Origin: Perognathus longimembris pacificus
Taxonomy: Eukaryota > Chordata > Mammalia > Rodentia > Heteromyidae
NCBI RefSeq assembly: GCF_023159225.1
Contig: NC_063167.1
Coordinates: 75,251,298 to 75,315,297 of the forward strand
DNA: 64,000 nucleotides
Direction of reading: 5' to 3'
Shown: in pieces, positions 10,753 to 20,900 of the stretch
Position numbering within the stretch: the first letter of the stretch is position 1
Layout: every line of letters begins with the position of its first letter
Translations under genes and position numbers: made by a program
Notes under the pieces: generated by a model
What the model saw: the letters and a program-made list of their open reading frames with translations, nothing else
Told to the model about the DNA's origin: nothing
Database searches by the model: none

Positions 10753-10782
<30 letters not shown>
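10583..10782 (+). mobile_element. IDL-Geo SINE, first of a tandem pair, with (AAAT)n tail
   Basis: The left monomer starts GGGCCGGGAATATGG. The tail (10753-10782) is AAAT repeats. AATAATAGAGGG precedes both this copy and the next. Confidence 0.88.
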
Positions 10783-10783
<1 letters not shown>

Positions 10784-10786
10784 AGA

Positions 10787-10971
10787 GGGGCTGGGAATAT
10801 GGCCTAGTGGTAGAGTGCCTTTCTTGCACGCATGAAGCCCTGGGTTCAATTCCTCAACACCACATAAACTGAAAAAGCCCGAAGTGGCACTGTAACTCAA
10901 ATGGTAGAGTGCTAGCCTTGAGCAAAAAGAAGCCAGGGACAGTGCTCAGGCCCTGAGTCCAAGCCCCAGAC

Positions 10972-11009
<38 letters not shown>
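10787..11009 (+). mobile_element. IDL-Geo SINE, second of a tandem pair, with (AAT)n tail
   Basis: It has CATGAAGCCCTGGGTTCAAT (left box B) and CCCCAGACTGG (right end). The AAT tail at 10975-11009 gives a spurious tyrosine-rich frame on the minus strand. Confidence 0.88.
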
Positions 11010-11017
11010 GAAAGTAT

Positions 11018-11130
11018 CCGGCACAGTGGTACATGCCTGGAATTCCAGCATTTGGGAAGCCAAGGTTCAAGAGAATCTGGAGTTCAAGATCTGCTTTTTT
11101 TAAACTCTGTCTCAAAACTCAAGCAAGCAA
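11018..11130 (+). mobile_element. B1-type SINE fragment
   Basis: GTGGTACATGCCTGGAATTC and GAGTTCAAGATCTGC, followed by CTGTCTCAAAACTCAAGCAAG: a canonical B1 without a Geo half. Confidence 0.65.
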
Positions 11131-11193
11131 GCAATGAATGAATGAAAAGTGAAAGGTTTTTTAAAGGGTGGCAATGTGATGAGATTAGATTTG

Positions 11194-11427
11194 TTGTTTT
11201 TAGTGCAGTTCTTGGGGCTTGAATTCAGGGTCTTGGCAGTGTCCCTGAGCTTGTGTGCTCAAGGCCAGCACTCTACCACTGGAACCACAGCCCCACTTCT
11301 GCCGAGTGTGTATGCTAAATTAGAAGAGTCTCAAGGAATTTCCTGTCCCAGGTGGGTTGGAAACGAGATCTTCATTTCTCAGCCTCCAGAGTTGCTAGGA
11401 TTACAGGCATGAGCCACGGGTCTCTGG
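11194..11427 (-). mobile_element. B1-Geo composite SINE upstream of the BRDT promoter
   Basis: Antisense, from GTGCAGTTCTTGGGGCTTGA to GGATTACAGGCATGAGCCAC, the last repeat before the CpG island. Confidence 0.8.
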
Positions 11428-11885
11428 CTAGGAATCCATTATTCGCATTTTTTAAATTATCCACAAATCATCAGGAAATAAACACCAAGACTCAAAATTT
11501 CTGCATCACGGCGTGCAGCTGTGTGAAATAACTCTTAGATATCCTTTGAAAGCCACTGGTCTTGGGTCTCAGTGGCCACGGCACACTCACTCAGGGCTCC
11601 CAGGCCAAGGACGTGTGCAGAGGACCACAGGAAACAGAAAACGGAACGCCATGAGCCCAAACGCAAAAACCCCAAAGTGGCCACAAAGGGCTCACCAATG
11701 AGTGGCAAGCTGCTTTAAAGGCGTCCGACCACCTCCCGCGGTGGAGGGCCGGCTCCACGCGCCGCCCTGGCCCCAGCTGTCTAGCCTTCAGCTGCCGCTG
11801 GGCCTGGTCCTCGCCGCTGCCCTCCCAGCCTGGAGGACCGCGCGGCCCAGGTTCACACCTCCTCCGAGGTTTGGCGGTGGGCGTG

Positions 11886-11940
11886 GTCACGTGACGGGCG
11901 CGGGCCAATCAGAGGGCGGCCTTCAGCATCTTCCTATAAA
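11886..11940 (+). promoter_or_regulatory. Core promoter: E-box palindrome, CCAAT box, TATA box
   Basis: The 10-bp palindrome GTCACGTGAC at 11886-11895 holds a CACGTG E-box (USF/MYC/TFE class). CCAAT is at 11905-11909, followed by CAG. TATAAA is at 11935-11940. The spacing is classical for + strand transcription starting near 11965. Confidence 0.7.
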
Positions 11941-11964
11941 GGCGGCCGTCGCAGCCAGCCCGCG

Positions 11965-12087
11965 GCCGCCATTAGGTCGAGAGCTGGCGGCAGCCTTTCA
12001 GTGGACGGGAAACGAACGGCTGCCCTGCACTACTCCATCCGGTGCCGCCTCAAGAGGGACGGTTGGATAAGGTCCTTTACCCAAGAG
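11965..12087 (+). other. BRDT: Probable non-coding exon 1 of BRDT (5' UTR)
   Basis: It lies about 25-30 nt downstream of a TATAAA in a GC-rich island and ends at a good donor, AAGAG|GTAAAG (GT at 12088-12089). The next plausible acceptor on the same strand is exon 2 at 17737. The exon contains no ATG. The start is inferred from TATA spacing and a YY1-like GCCGCCAT at 11966-11973. No cDNA is available, and the island could instead serve another transcript. Confidence 0.6.
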
Positions 12088-12419
12088 GTAAAGTCGCTCG
12101 GCACGTGGTCCGGGCCTGGCCTGCACCCAGGGTTGGCTTTGGGCGGGAACAACGGTTTTCCCCTCCCCTCCCCCCACGGGCACTGGGCAGTTGGCAAGCC
12201 GCACCACCCCGTGTGGGCCCCGGGAGAGAAGCCGCGCTCCGCCTGCCCGGGGGCCCGGCCTGCCCCCCAACCCCCAGCCCGGCCGGCCGTGGGCCTAGCC
12301 ATCCGCCTGCCAGCCTAGGTCCCCCCTTTTCCTCCTCACTCACCTCCCTTCCCCCACAGGAGGGCTGGGGAGGAAGCTCTAGGCCTCCCATTCTGGAAAA
12401 GACACCCATGGCCTTCGTA

Positions 12420-13310
12420 GGTCTTGAATTGTTCGTGGCTGCTTAGACTATAGTTTGAGTAAGCCAGAAGAATGAGAAAGAAACAAAAAATGCGTGTATG
12501 TGTATACATACACACACACATACATACATAGAACATTGACTTTAGCTCTCATCGTTGTATTTATTCTGTATAGGACACAGAAAGATCCTGGTCCTTACTT
12601 TATATTGTATCCATTCAACTAACTTTGTTAAACCCTTGGAATGGATTAAATTAAGCCACTCTGCTGGATGCTATAGAATTGGGCCTGATCTCCAAGCTCT
12701 GGGCCTAGGCTAAGAAATGAAAGTGGAGCTGTGTACTGAGTGCTTTGGGACATAATGAGACAACTTAATTAGATATTGAGGGGCAAATGGAAGTTGAGCT
12801 GAAAAGTGATAAGGGAAGCTGTGGCAGAGAGGCTTTGAAGGTGTCCACAGAAAAGTGTGGGTCAGGGAAGAATTGAGAATTGAGTGGTGAGATGGACAAA
12901 GGGGTACATTATAAAGGGGATTGTATATTGTGAAGTTCAGTAAGTTGCAACAGTTGAAGTGGGAAGTAACAAGTGGTGAGAAATATTTTGGAGAATGAAG
13001 AATATACCTCATTAAATATCCAGAATATATAAAGGTGTGTCTAGCAGTCATTTGTGTGAAGGCACTTAATAACTCACAGTGGCTGAGGTTGGTGCAAAAA
13101 GACTGTATAGATGGAGTTAAAAGTGGCAAAGGGAAAGGGAAGAATTCTGGACAACACTAATGGGCTAGCCCAGTAGATCCGATTATGAAGGAACTGACTT
13201 ACTCTGGACATTTTTGTCCCTCAATCCCCTTTTGCCTCTGCCATAACACTAATTATTCACTAATTATATGCATCAACTTGTTCTGCTTATTTTGTTCTTT
13301 GAAACTAAAA
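12420..13310. other. Proximal BRDT intron 1, nothing further recognised
   Basis: Unique-looking sequence. The 139-codon minus-strand frame at 12710-13129 has no recognisable domain and low coding-like composition. Confidence 0.4.
12495..12532. repeat. Short GTAT/CA microsatellite in BRDT intron 1
   Basis: Alternating purine-pyrimidine GTGTATGTGTATACATACA, then CA and CATA units. It has a near-palindromic centre. Confidence 0.8.
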
Positions 13311-13315
13311 TACAG

Positions 13316-13412
13316 TTTCACTACATAATCTAGGCTGGTCTAGAACTTTCCATCACCTGCCTCAGCATCTTGAGTGCAGGGATTATAGGCATGCTCTATC
13401 ATGCCCTAGCTA
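13316..13412 (-). mobile_element. B1 SINE fragment, BRDT intron 1
   Basis: TAGGCTGGTCTAGAACTTTC and GGGATTATAGGCATGCTCTA, a diverged B1 complement. Confidence 0.65.
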
Positions 13413-13944
13413 TTTATGTATCAGATTGTAATTGCCTATTTAAAGTCTCTGGGAAAAGACTATCTCTAGTTCCTTGCATAAGGCTTGGAATCATGTAGAT
13501 ACTCTATAAATATTCAATAAATGAACAAATGGAATTTGGAAAATGGTATCCTGGAAACCAGAGGAGAGTTTTAAGAGAGTCACAATAACAGTCAAGGGAG
13601 AGAGGTTGCTGGGAAGTCAGGTAAGACTAGATTAAGAAAGAACCAATTGGGTTTACCAAATAAATATGTTCATTGTTAATCTGGTGTATGGGTAGTTTCA
13701 GAGGCATGGTGAGGAAAAGCTAAATGGGAAGTGGGCAGTAAAGACGGTGTAGTTTTTTGGTGTGTTTTTTTTTAATGTCTTAGTATGAGCTACAGAAGAG
13801 AAGTCAGGTCACAAGAAGATAATAGAACTAAGGGAGGAACCAGATAGGAATAACTGGAGGTTCAATTCCTGGGTACAAAGAGATGTTAATGAATCAGGCA
13901 AACTCCAATTACGGTGTCCACAAACAAAACAGGAAATTGATACA

Positions 13945-14025
13945 TAATGCAGGATGGTCTCAAACTGGTTATCTCCCTGTCTTAGCCTCACACTTGTGAT
14001 TACAGGTGTGAGCCACCATACCCAG
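13945..14025 (-). mobile_element. B1 SINE fragment, BRDT intron 1
   Basis: GGATGGTCTCAAACTGG and GATTACAGGTGTGAGCCACC. Confidence 0.65.
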
Positions 14026-14647
14026 CAGACTTTGAAAGAAGACTTCTGACAATTTATATAGAGGAAAACTCATATAGAAATGTTGAAGATACAGAAAAAA
14101 AGGGAGCAGGGTTGTTTAGGAGATGGGTGTTATCTGAAATTCTAAAAATTAAGAACTGTAGATACTAAGTGCCTTCAGGCCAAATGGAAGAGATGAATGA
14201 TCAGAGTACATCATTGGGAAAAGAAATGTATATAGTAGAGTTTACCTCCGATTGGCCTCAAGTAAGATCTGGTCTATGAAGAAACTATTTTCTCATGGGG
14301 ACTGGCTCCCCTCTCCCACTGAACAGATTGAAAGAGCTTTGAGCATGCTCGAGACTGCACATTTGAGGATGTAGGATTTGGAGTCAGGATAAGAGATCAC
14401 CACAGGACACAATTCTTTTGTTCTTTAAGAGTTGTACAGGTATCTGATATCCAAGCTCTTTCATTCTAAGCCTCAAACAGGTTGGCTTTCCTATATGTGT
14501 AAGGTGTAATACGATATTCTAGCAAGCATGCCCCACTTAGCAGAGTAACTTTTTACCATGTATTAAAATGGGTACAATTTTTTTTAATCTTCAAGGCTTC
14601 CAAGAAGCTCAGTTATCTAAAATAGAACCTTCCAGGCTTAAGACAGA

Positions 14648-14651
<4 letters not shown>

Positions 14652-14684
<33 letters not shown>
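14652..14684 (+). repeat. (CA)n microsatellite, BRDT intron 1
   Basis: About 16 uninterrupted AC units. Confidence 0.95.
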
Positions 14685-14686
<2 letters not shown>

Positions 14687-14697
14687 TTTAAAAGTAG

Positions 14698-14823
14698 AGA
14701 TACGGTCTAACTAGTTGTGTAGACTGGCTTCTAACTTCTGGGCTCAAGCCATCCTGTCTTAGCTTCTGGGTAGCTGAGACTAAAGTACTGAGACTAAGCT
14801 GAGACTAAAGTACCACCATGCCT
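14698..14823 (-). mobile_element. B1 SINE fragment, BRDT intron 1
   Basis: GACTGGCTTCTAACTTCTGG and GTAGCTGAGACTAAAGTAC, the last part duplicated in tandem. It follows a (CA)n at 14652-14684. Confidence 0.6.
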
Positions 14824-15024
14824 AGGTTTGTGAATCTAGGGGTGACTGAAATATCCACAAACACCTCAAAGGTTCTTTTCCTTAGATGTTTAAAGTTTGT
14901 GCACATTGTTGGTAGATATATGTTAAAATAACATCTAAAGAAATATCTAGCTAAACTTAAAAGCACCAACCTGTCAGCTGTGAGAGTGAGGGGAAGTTGT
15001 ATTGCTGCTGTTGTGATTGTTTTT

Positions 15025-15165
15025 AGATTTGATATTTTGAGGCAGTCTCATTGCATTGGCCAAACTGTCCTTGAACTTGCTCTGTGGTTGAGGCTAACTT
15101 GGAACCCATAATCCTACTTCATTCAGCCTGCAGAGTTCTAGGACAGGCATGTGTCACAACAGCCA
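15025..15165 (-). mobile_element. B1 SINE fragment, BRDT intron 1
   Basis: TTTGAGGCAGTCTCATTGC and CTTGAACTTGCTCTGTGG. Diverged. Confidence 0.55.
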
Positions 15166-15351
15166 GCTCCAGAAGTTATTAATAGGAAAGTATATTCAGT
15201 AGATATTTATGTTTATGCAACGAGATATTTATAAGTATATCCACAGCAACACTATATATAATAAAGGATTAAAAATCATCTTATCTTCCTATTCTTCCCT
15301 CCTCTTCAAATCCCTGGAAATTCTGATCTTTCTGCTGTCTTCAGAGCTTAG

Positions 15352-15455
15352 CTTTTTTGGTCTTGATATATAGCCAAGTGGATCTGGACCTCCAGATCCT
15401 CCTGCCCCAGCCCAGTGGGTGTAGGGATTACAAGTGTGGCCACCACACCTGGCAA
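15352..15455 (-). mobile_element. B1 SINE fragment, BRDT intron 1
   Basis: CAGTGGGTGTAGGGATTAC and GGCCACCACACCTGGC. Diverged. Confidence 0.55.
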
Positions 15456-15821
15456 TAATTTCACCTTTTTTCAGGGAATCATGTAGATGGAATCCTGTAG
15501 TTTGTAGCTTTTTAAGATTAGCTTCTTTCAAGTACTAATCCATATTAAAGTTACTAATGCATACTAAAGTTCTTTTTGTGGCTTGATAGTTTGTGTTCAG
15601 GACTAAGTAATATTCCATGAATGGATATACTGCAGTTTATCTATTCACCTAATAAAAGACATCTTTATTGTTTCCAAGGTTTTATAGTTGTAAATACATA
15701 TTCTATAAACTTCCATGTGCAGATTCTGTGTGGGCACTAACTAGAGCGTGCCTATGTGCACAGACACTTACCAAGGCTCAGTCTTCATAACTGAAGGTAG
15801 AAAATTAATTTTATTTATTTA

Positions 15822-16030
15822 TTTTTTTTTTTTGGCCAGTCCTAGGCCGTGAACTCAGGGCCTGAGCACTATAAGTCCCTGGCTTCTTTTTTGCTCAAGG
15901 CCAGCACTCTGCCACTTGAGCCACAGCGCCACCTCTGGCCATTTTCTGTATATGTGGTGCTGAGGAATCGAACCCAGGGCCTCATGTATATGAGGCAAGC
16001 GCTCTTGCCACTAGGCCATACTCCCAGCCC
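15822..16030 (-). mobile_element. IDL-Geo SINE, BRDT intron 1
   Basis: A full antisense dimer ending AGCCC. Flanks GAAAATTAAT / GAAAATGAAA suggest a short imperfect duplication. Confidence 0.88.
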
Positions 16031-16089
16031 GAAAATGAAATTGTAATAGAAAATGAAATATATTGAATATTTTTTATTTTAAAGTATTC

Positions 16090-16530
16090 ACAAATATTAT
16101 ATATATTCTAATATGATAGTTTTCAATGTGTGTATGTTACATAATGCTTATCAAATCAACATATCCATCACGTTAGATCCTTTAAGTTATTTACCTTGTA
16201 ATCAGAAATGGTGTCATCTGATCATATCTTCCCTTTTTTACTACTTCCCAGCCCTTGGCAACGACTATTCTACACCTCATTTTTCTGAGTTTGATTGTTG
16301 GAGATATACATATAATTGAGATCATGCATTGTTTGTCTGTGTCTGGTTTATTTCACTTAGCATATGTCCTCCAGGTTCATCCTGTTGAAAATGGAAAGAT
16401 TTACTCTTCTGGGAGTGGAAGCAGTTGCAAAATTGTGTGTGTGTGTGTGTGTGTATTACCATTTTCCTTATCCATTCATCTGTCATTGGTTACTTAGTTC
16501 TATTACTGTCTGTTGTGAAAAATCTCACAA
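16090..16530 (-). mobile_element. Old LINE-1 3' fragment, antisense, BRDT intron 1
   Basis: It contains TTTCACTTAGCATATGTCCT and CAGGTTCATCC, typical of the complement of LINE-1 ORF2/3' UTR junctions. Diverged, and interrupted by a GT run at 16434-16454. Confidence 0.6.
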
Positions 16531-16737
16531 TGAAGAGAGATGCCAGTATCTTTCTGAGATATGGATAGATAGCTGTGTGTATATGCATGTACTTATACAT
16601 AGACACATGTGTGCAGATACATGTATGCAAGTACATGTATGTGGTGGTTATGTGTATATATCTATATACATGCACACATATACATGAAATTGCTATACAT
16701 TTATATTTCTCCCAATAATGTATATAGGCCTTCCTAT

Positions 16738-16817
16738 TGTTTGGTTTTGAAACACAAATCCAGGGCCTTGTACATGCTAATAAGCACATGAGCTATACCA
16801 CTGAACTATACTCCCCA
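16738..16817 (-). mobile_element. ID-type monomer SINE, BRDT intron 1
   Basis: AAACACAAATCCAGGGCCTT and GCTATACCACTGAACTATAC. Diverged. Confidence 0.55.
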
Positions 16818-16819
16818 CA

Positions 16820-17735
16820 TTTTTATGAATTCAGTTTTTTAATTCAATAAGCCCACTTTATTCACAAATTTATTATACACAAGTGTGATGTGACAAATGA
16901 TAAAAATCAAAAGAAATTTCAAAAACAAAATGTTTTAATTCCTGCACATCCATTGCCCAGCTCAGCTGGTGTGAGGATGCTCTCAGGCCTCCGTTGTCTC
17001 AGTTGTGTTTAAATCATTGTATGATGTGCTAGGTATGTGCCTGTCTTAAGGTCAAAATCTGACTCCCAACAAGCAAATGGCACCCAAAAAGTAAAGTAAA
17101 TGTTATGGTAATCCTCTCAAACCGCAAGGGGCATGCAATGGAGTTAATTTGTCATAAAGTGAATGTTTGAGATTTGTAGAAAGGCAGTGTGCCTTGAGAG
17201 GAAGTTGTTTGGCATATGAGGAAATGAATCAAGCAACCATAGCTGAGCACTGAGTCTGTGCACCCAGACTGCCTCCTGGGCTTCCTCAGTGTTGATCTTG
17301 GAACCATAGGTCTGCACACACCAAGGGTTTGCTATGAACTGTCAAAATTAGCCACAAAAATCCTTTACCTTTCTACTTTCATTGAAAAGTTGTTGGAGAA
17401 CTGTATGTTAGTGAAATCTTTAACATATTATTGTTTCTTTTTATTAGGAATTTGTAGACTTTCCCTGCTAAGACCTCAAATTGTGTTTTTGAAAAACAGA
17501 AAGAAATTTTGTGAAATGTTGAAATAATTTAAACCACCTAAGACTAAGGCATATATAATGAAACAACTTATACTACTTGTATAAAAAGGTATTTGTTTAA
17601 AATTGAAATTTTCATTTGACATTTTTTTCTGTTAAGATGTGTTTTAAAATCCAATATCTCTTTCTCATGAATAAACATTTTCCTATGAAAAACATTTTTA
17701 AGGTGCTTATACGGTACTCAGTTGTTTGTTTTTCA
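16820..17735. other. Distal BRDT intron 1, unassigned sequence
   Basis: AT-rich. An 89-codon frame at 17258-17527 has no recognisable domain. It may contain an old unclassified repeat. Confidence 0.35.
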
Positions 17736-17736
17736 G

Positions 17737-17784
17737 GACATGTACTTGTAGACAACAGTAGAATATCAGGACTTGAAGTTCAGA
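17737..17784 (+). other. BRDT: BRDT 5' UTR part of exon 2
   Basis: It starts after the acceptor TTTGTTTTTCAG at 17736 and runs to the ATG at 17785. The main start has A at -3 and T at +4, a moderate Kozak context. It carries a minimal upstream ORF (ATG TAC TTG TAG, 17740-17751), 33 nt before the main ATG. Confidence 0.75.
17740..17751 (+). promoter_or_regulatory. Minimal upstream ORF in the BRDT leader
   Basis: ATG TAC TTG TAG, with G at -3. It lies wholly in the 5' UTR of exon 2, ends 33 nt before the main ATG and could reduce initiation. No ATG precedes it in the proposed exon 1. Confidence 0.5.
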
Positions 17785-17973
17785 ATGTCTCTGCCAAGCC
17801 GACAAACATCTATCGTGAATCCCCCTCCACCTGAGTACATAAATTCTAAGAAAAATGGGCGATTGACCAATCAGTTGCAGTACCTACAGAAAGTTGTCCT
17901 AAAGGCATTATGGAAGCATAGTTTTTCTTGGCCTTTTCAACAGCCTGTGGATGCTGTGAAACTAAAATTGCCT
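17785..17973 (+). CDS. BRDT: BRDT exon 2, residues 1-63 (start, first part of bromodomain 1)
   Basis: It begins MSLPSRQT as in other BRDT proteins and contains the ZA-loop WPF shelf at residues 49-51. It ends in phase 0 at KLP before the donor GTAAGT. Confidence 0.96.
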
Positions 17974-20900
17974 GTAAGTATATCAAATAATAATAACGTA
18001 AAGAAAGAAAAATCAGATGGAGCATGTCTCAAGCAGCAGAGCAAACTTACCTAGCCAAGTATGAGGCCCAATGCTGTGTCCCCAACTAATAACTAATTAA
18101 TCAATTTTTTAAAGTAACTAATCAATTGAAAAGAAAAACTCCTAAATATCCATAAGAAAAACTATTTAATAGTGTAAAATATATTCAGTAAGCACCTGAT
18201 AACTTAGGACAACTAAAGACTGATAAATGTGTATATTTTCTTGTAACATGTGCCACCTGACTTTTGATGCAGAGTAACCGTGAATGTCATCCTCTCCATG
18301 AAGCTTCTCTCAAGCACTTCTTAGAAGACTTATTTCTGTCACATACTATGAGCAACTTTAGGCCTCATCAAGTGATAGAATGGTTGCATCATTTGTGATA
18401 TAGCTAAGAAGTGATAGAACTGTGATTTAATTCTGGATCTGTCAGACTCCATAAATACTATTTTTCCCATCATGCCCTTTCCTTTGTATTTTTCAGAGAT
18501 AATTCTACTTTTAAATTCTTTCCTTGGTTAATCTTTATATTGACTTTTTTGTGTTCTTTGAAAAATAAGGCTGTGACAATCAGCTTTGTTTTTACTTACT
18601 AGATTGTGGCTTCCAAGCGGGGTGCCAGTGGCTCACGCCTGTAATCCTAGCTACTCAGGATGCCAAGATCTGAGGATCATGGTCTGAAGCCAGCCTAGGC
18701 AGGAAAGTCTATGAGATTCTTATCCCCAATAAACTATTAAGAAAAAGCTGCAAGTGGCACTGTGGCTCAAATGGTAAAGCACTAGCCTTGAGCAGAGAGA
18801 GACTTAGGGACAGAGTCCAAACTATGAGTTCAAGCCCCAGGACTGGCAAAAAGATTCTGGCTTCCAGGTTATCACTTTTTTTTCTTATTTATTGTCAAAG
18901 TGACGTATGGAGAGGTTACAGTTTCACAGTTTCATATGTTAGGCCTTGGGTACATTTCTTGTCCTGTTTGTTATCGCCTCCCTCATTCCCCCCTCCACCT
19001 CCACCTTTCCCTCTCCCCCAATGAGTTGTTCAGTTGGTTTACACCAAATGGTTTTGCAAGTATTGCTTTGGTAATCATTTGTCTTTTTATCCTTTGTCTC
19101 TTGATTTTGATATTCCCTTTCACTTCCCTAGTTCTAATACCAGTATATACAGTTTCCAATGTACTCAGATAAGATACAGTGATGGTGCGGGTACAACCAC
19201 AGGAAGGGGGGGGAATACAAGAGGATCATCAACAATAGAAGCTATGGTTTCACATGGCATGTTGAAAGTAATTACGACAATGATATAACAGTCGTTTCCA
19301 TAACATGGAGTTCATTTCACTTAGCCTCATCTTATGCATTCATAAGGGCATAGCTATTAGGCTCTTGTGATCCTCTGCTGTGACTAGCCTAAACCTGTGC
19401 TAATTATTCCCTATGAGGGAGACCATAGATTCCCTGTTTCTTTGGGTCTGGCTCACTTCACTTAGTATAATTTTTTCCAAGTCCTTCCATTTCCAGATTA
19501 TCACTTTTAAAACAATCAATTATAGTCTCTAGAGAGTTTCTGAAAATTGTGTACCAATAGTTGTAGCAAATGAGTTCTTACTATCATAATTTATTCAAAT
19601 CCATAGGATTATTATACCATTGTAAAAAACCCAATGGATTTAAACACAATTAAAAAGCGGTTGGAGAATAAATACTATATGAAGGCTTCAGAATGTATAG
19701 AAGATTTTAATACAATGTTCTCAAATTGTTACTTATACAACAAGGTATGTAAGCATTTTATTATACTGCTGATACTTTTCTGTTATGTGTAGGGGATAGA
19801 TGTATAAATACCATGTAGATTTCAGATTTCAAGACATGATTTGAGATATTTTATCTATTTTTAAGTTACTGGGGTTTTTTCACAGAATTTCATGACTTTA
19901 ACATACTTTATTATTTATCTATTTGCTATCTTTGCCTAAATAGCTGTAGTGGCTTATATCTTAAAACAATACCAGTGATAGCTAGTTTCTATGATTAAAG
20001 TATCTTGGAATGTTTTCTGTTGAGTTCCTGTAATTTTAGTTATAAGATGAATAATAAACCTAATATATACTGGTCTTTGTTAAATTTTAGTAGTTGGGAT
20101 CTGTAGCCACTTACCTAAGACCTCAAATTGTGTACTTTGTATAAATAGTATGCCGTGCTGAGATTTGAACCCAGGGCTGTGAACATATAGACAAGCAATT
20201 TGCCACTCTGCTGTACCTCTAGCCCCAAATTACATACTTTTAACTTCATAACATGTTGACTTATCAGACTTATTTCTGGTCATATCCTAGTAGTAGTACC
20301 AATATTTATATTAAGATAGTAGCCAATAGGATGATGTGTGGTTGCATTTTGAGCTTAATCTTCACATTTTTTTCTCATCTGTAAAATCAGATTTATATAA
20401 CTCCTCTGCATATAACTATGAAAATACAATAATATCAAATAAATAAAATAAAATATGCCAATTAAAGTTGAAGAAAATGGATTTGTGTATTTGGTTTAGT
20501 GGGATGCACAAGTCATCCCAGCCACAACAGGAAACCTAAAATAGGAGGATCACAGTTTAGATTCATGCTTCGACAAGAAGCTTGACCCTATCTCAAAAAT
20601 AACCAGCACAAAAATAGGATGTGATTCAGCGGTCAAGCACCTGCCTCACCAGCTTGAGGCCCTGAATTGAAACCCTACAATTAAGGGGATAAGGCTATTA
20701 ACTGAAATGAATTTTAAAGAAATCAGTTTACCACTGGTTATCATATTGTCTGCTTAATCGTAATGTAATAGTGATTCTAAAGGGCTCTTTCACATTTCAC
20801 ATGGCGGGGGGGTGGGGGGGGGGTTCCCAAGGCTTGGGCCTGAGTCCTATCCCTCAACTTTTTGCTTAAGTCTAGCGTTTTTGTTTAAGGCTACCATTTG

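Larger units (their letters stand above)
11720..12330. promoter_or_regulatory. CpG island at the BRDT promoter
   Basis: A sharp rise in G+C and CpG (CCGCGG, GCGGCCGC, GGCGGCC) in an otherwise AT-rich, CpG-poor window. It contains the core promoter, proposed exon 1 and the start of intron 1, and no interspersed repeat. A MYB-like CAGTTGG is at 12188-12194. Confidence 0.85.

Noticed and set aside
11591..12446. Frames of 90-134 codons on both strands of the CpG island
   Set aside because: High G+C removes stop codons; the frames overlap the promoter and exon 1, lack domains and conflict with each other.
17258..17527. 89-codon frame just upstream of BRDT exon 2
   Set aside because: Not continuous with exon 2, no recognisable protein, and the known BRDT start MSLPSRQ lies downstream behind a clear acceptor.
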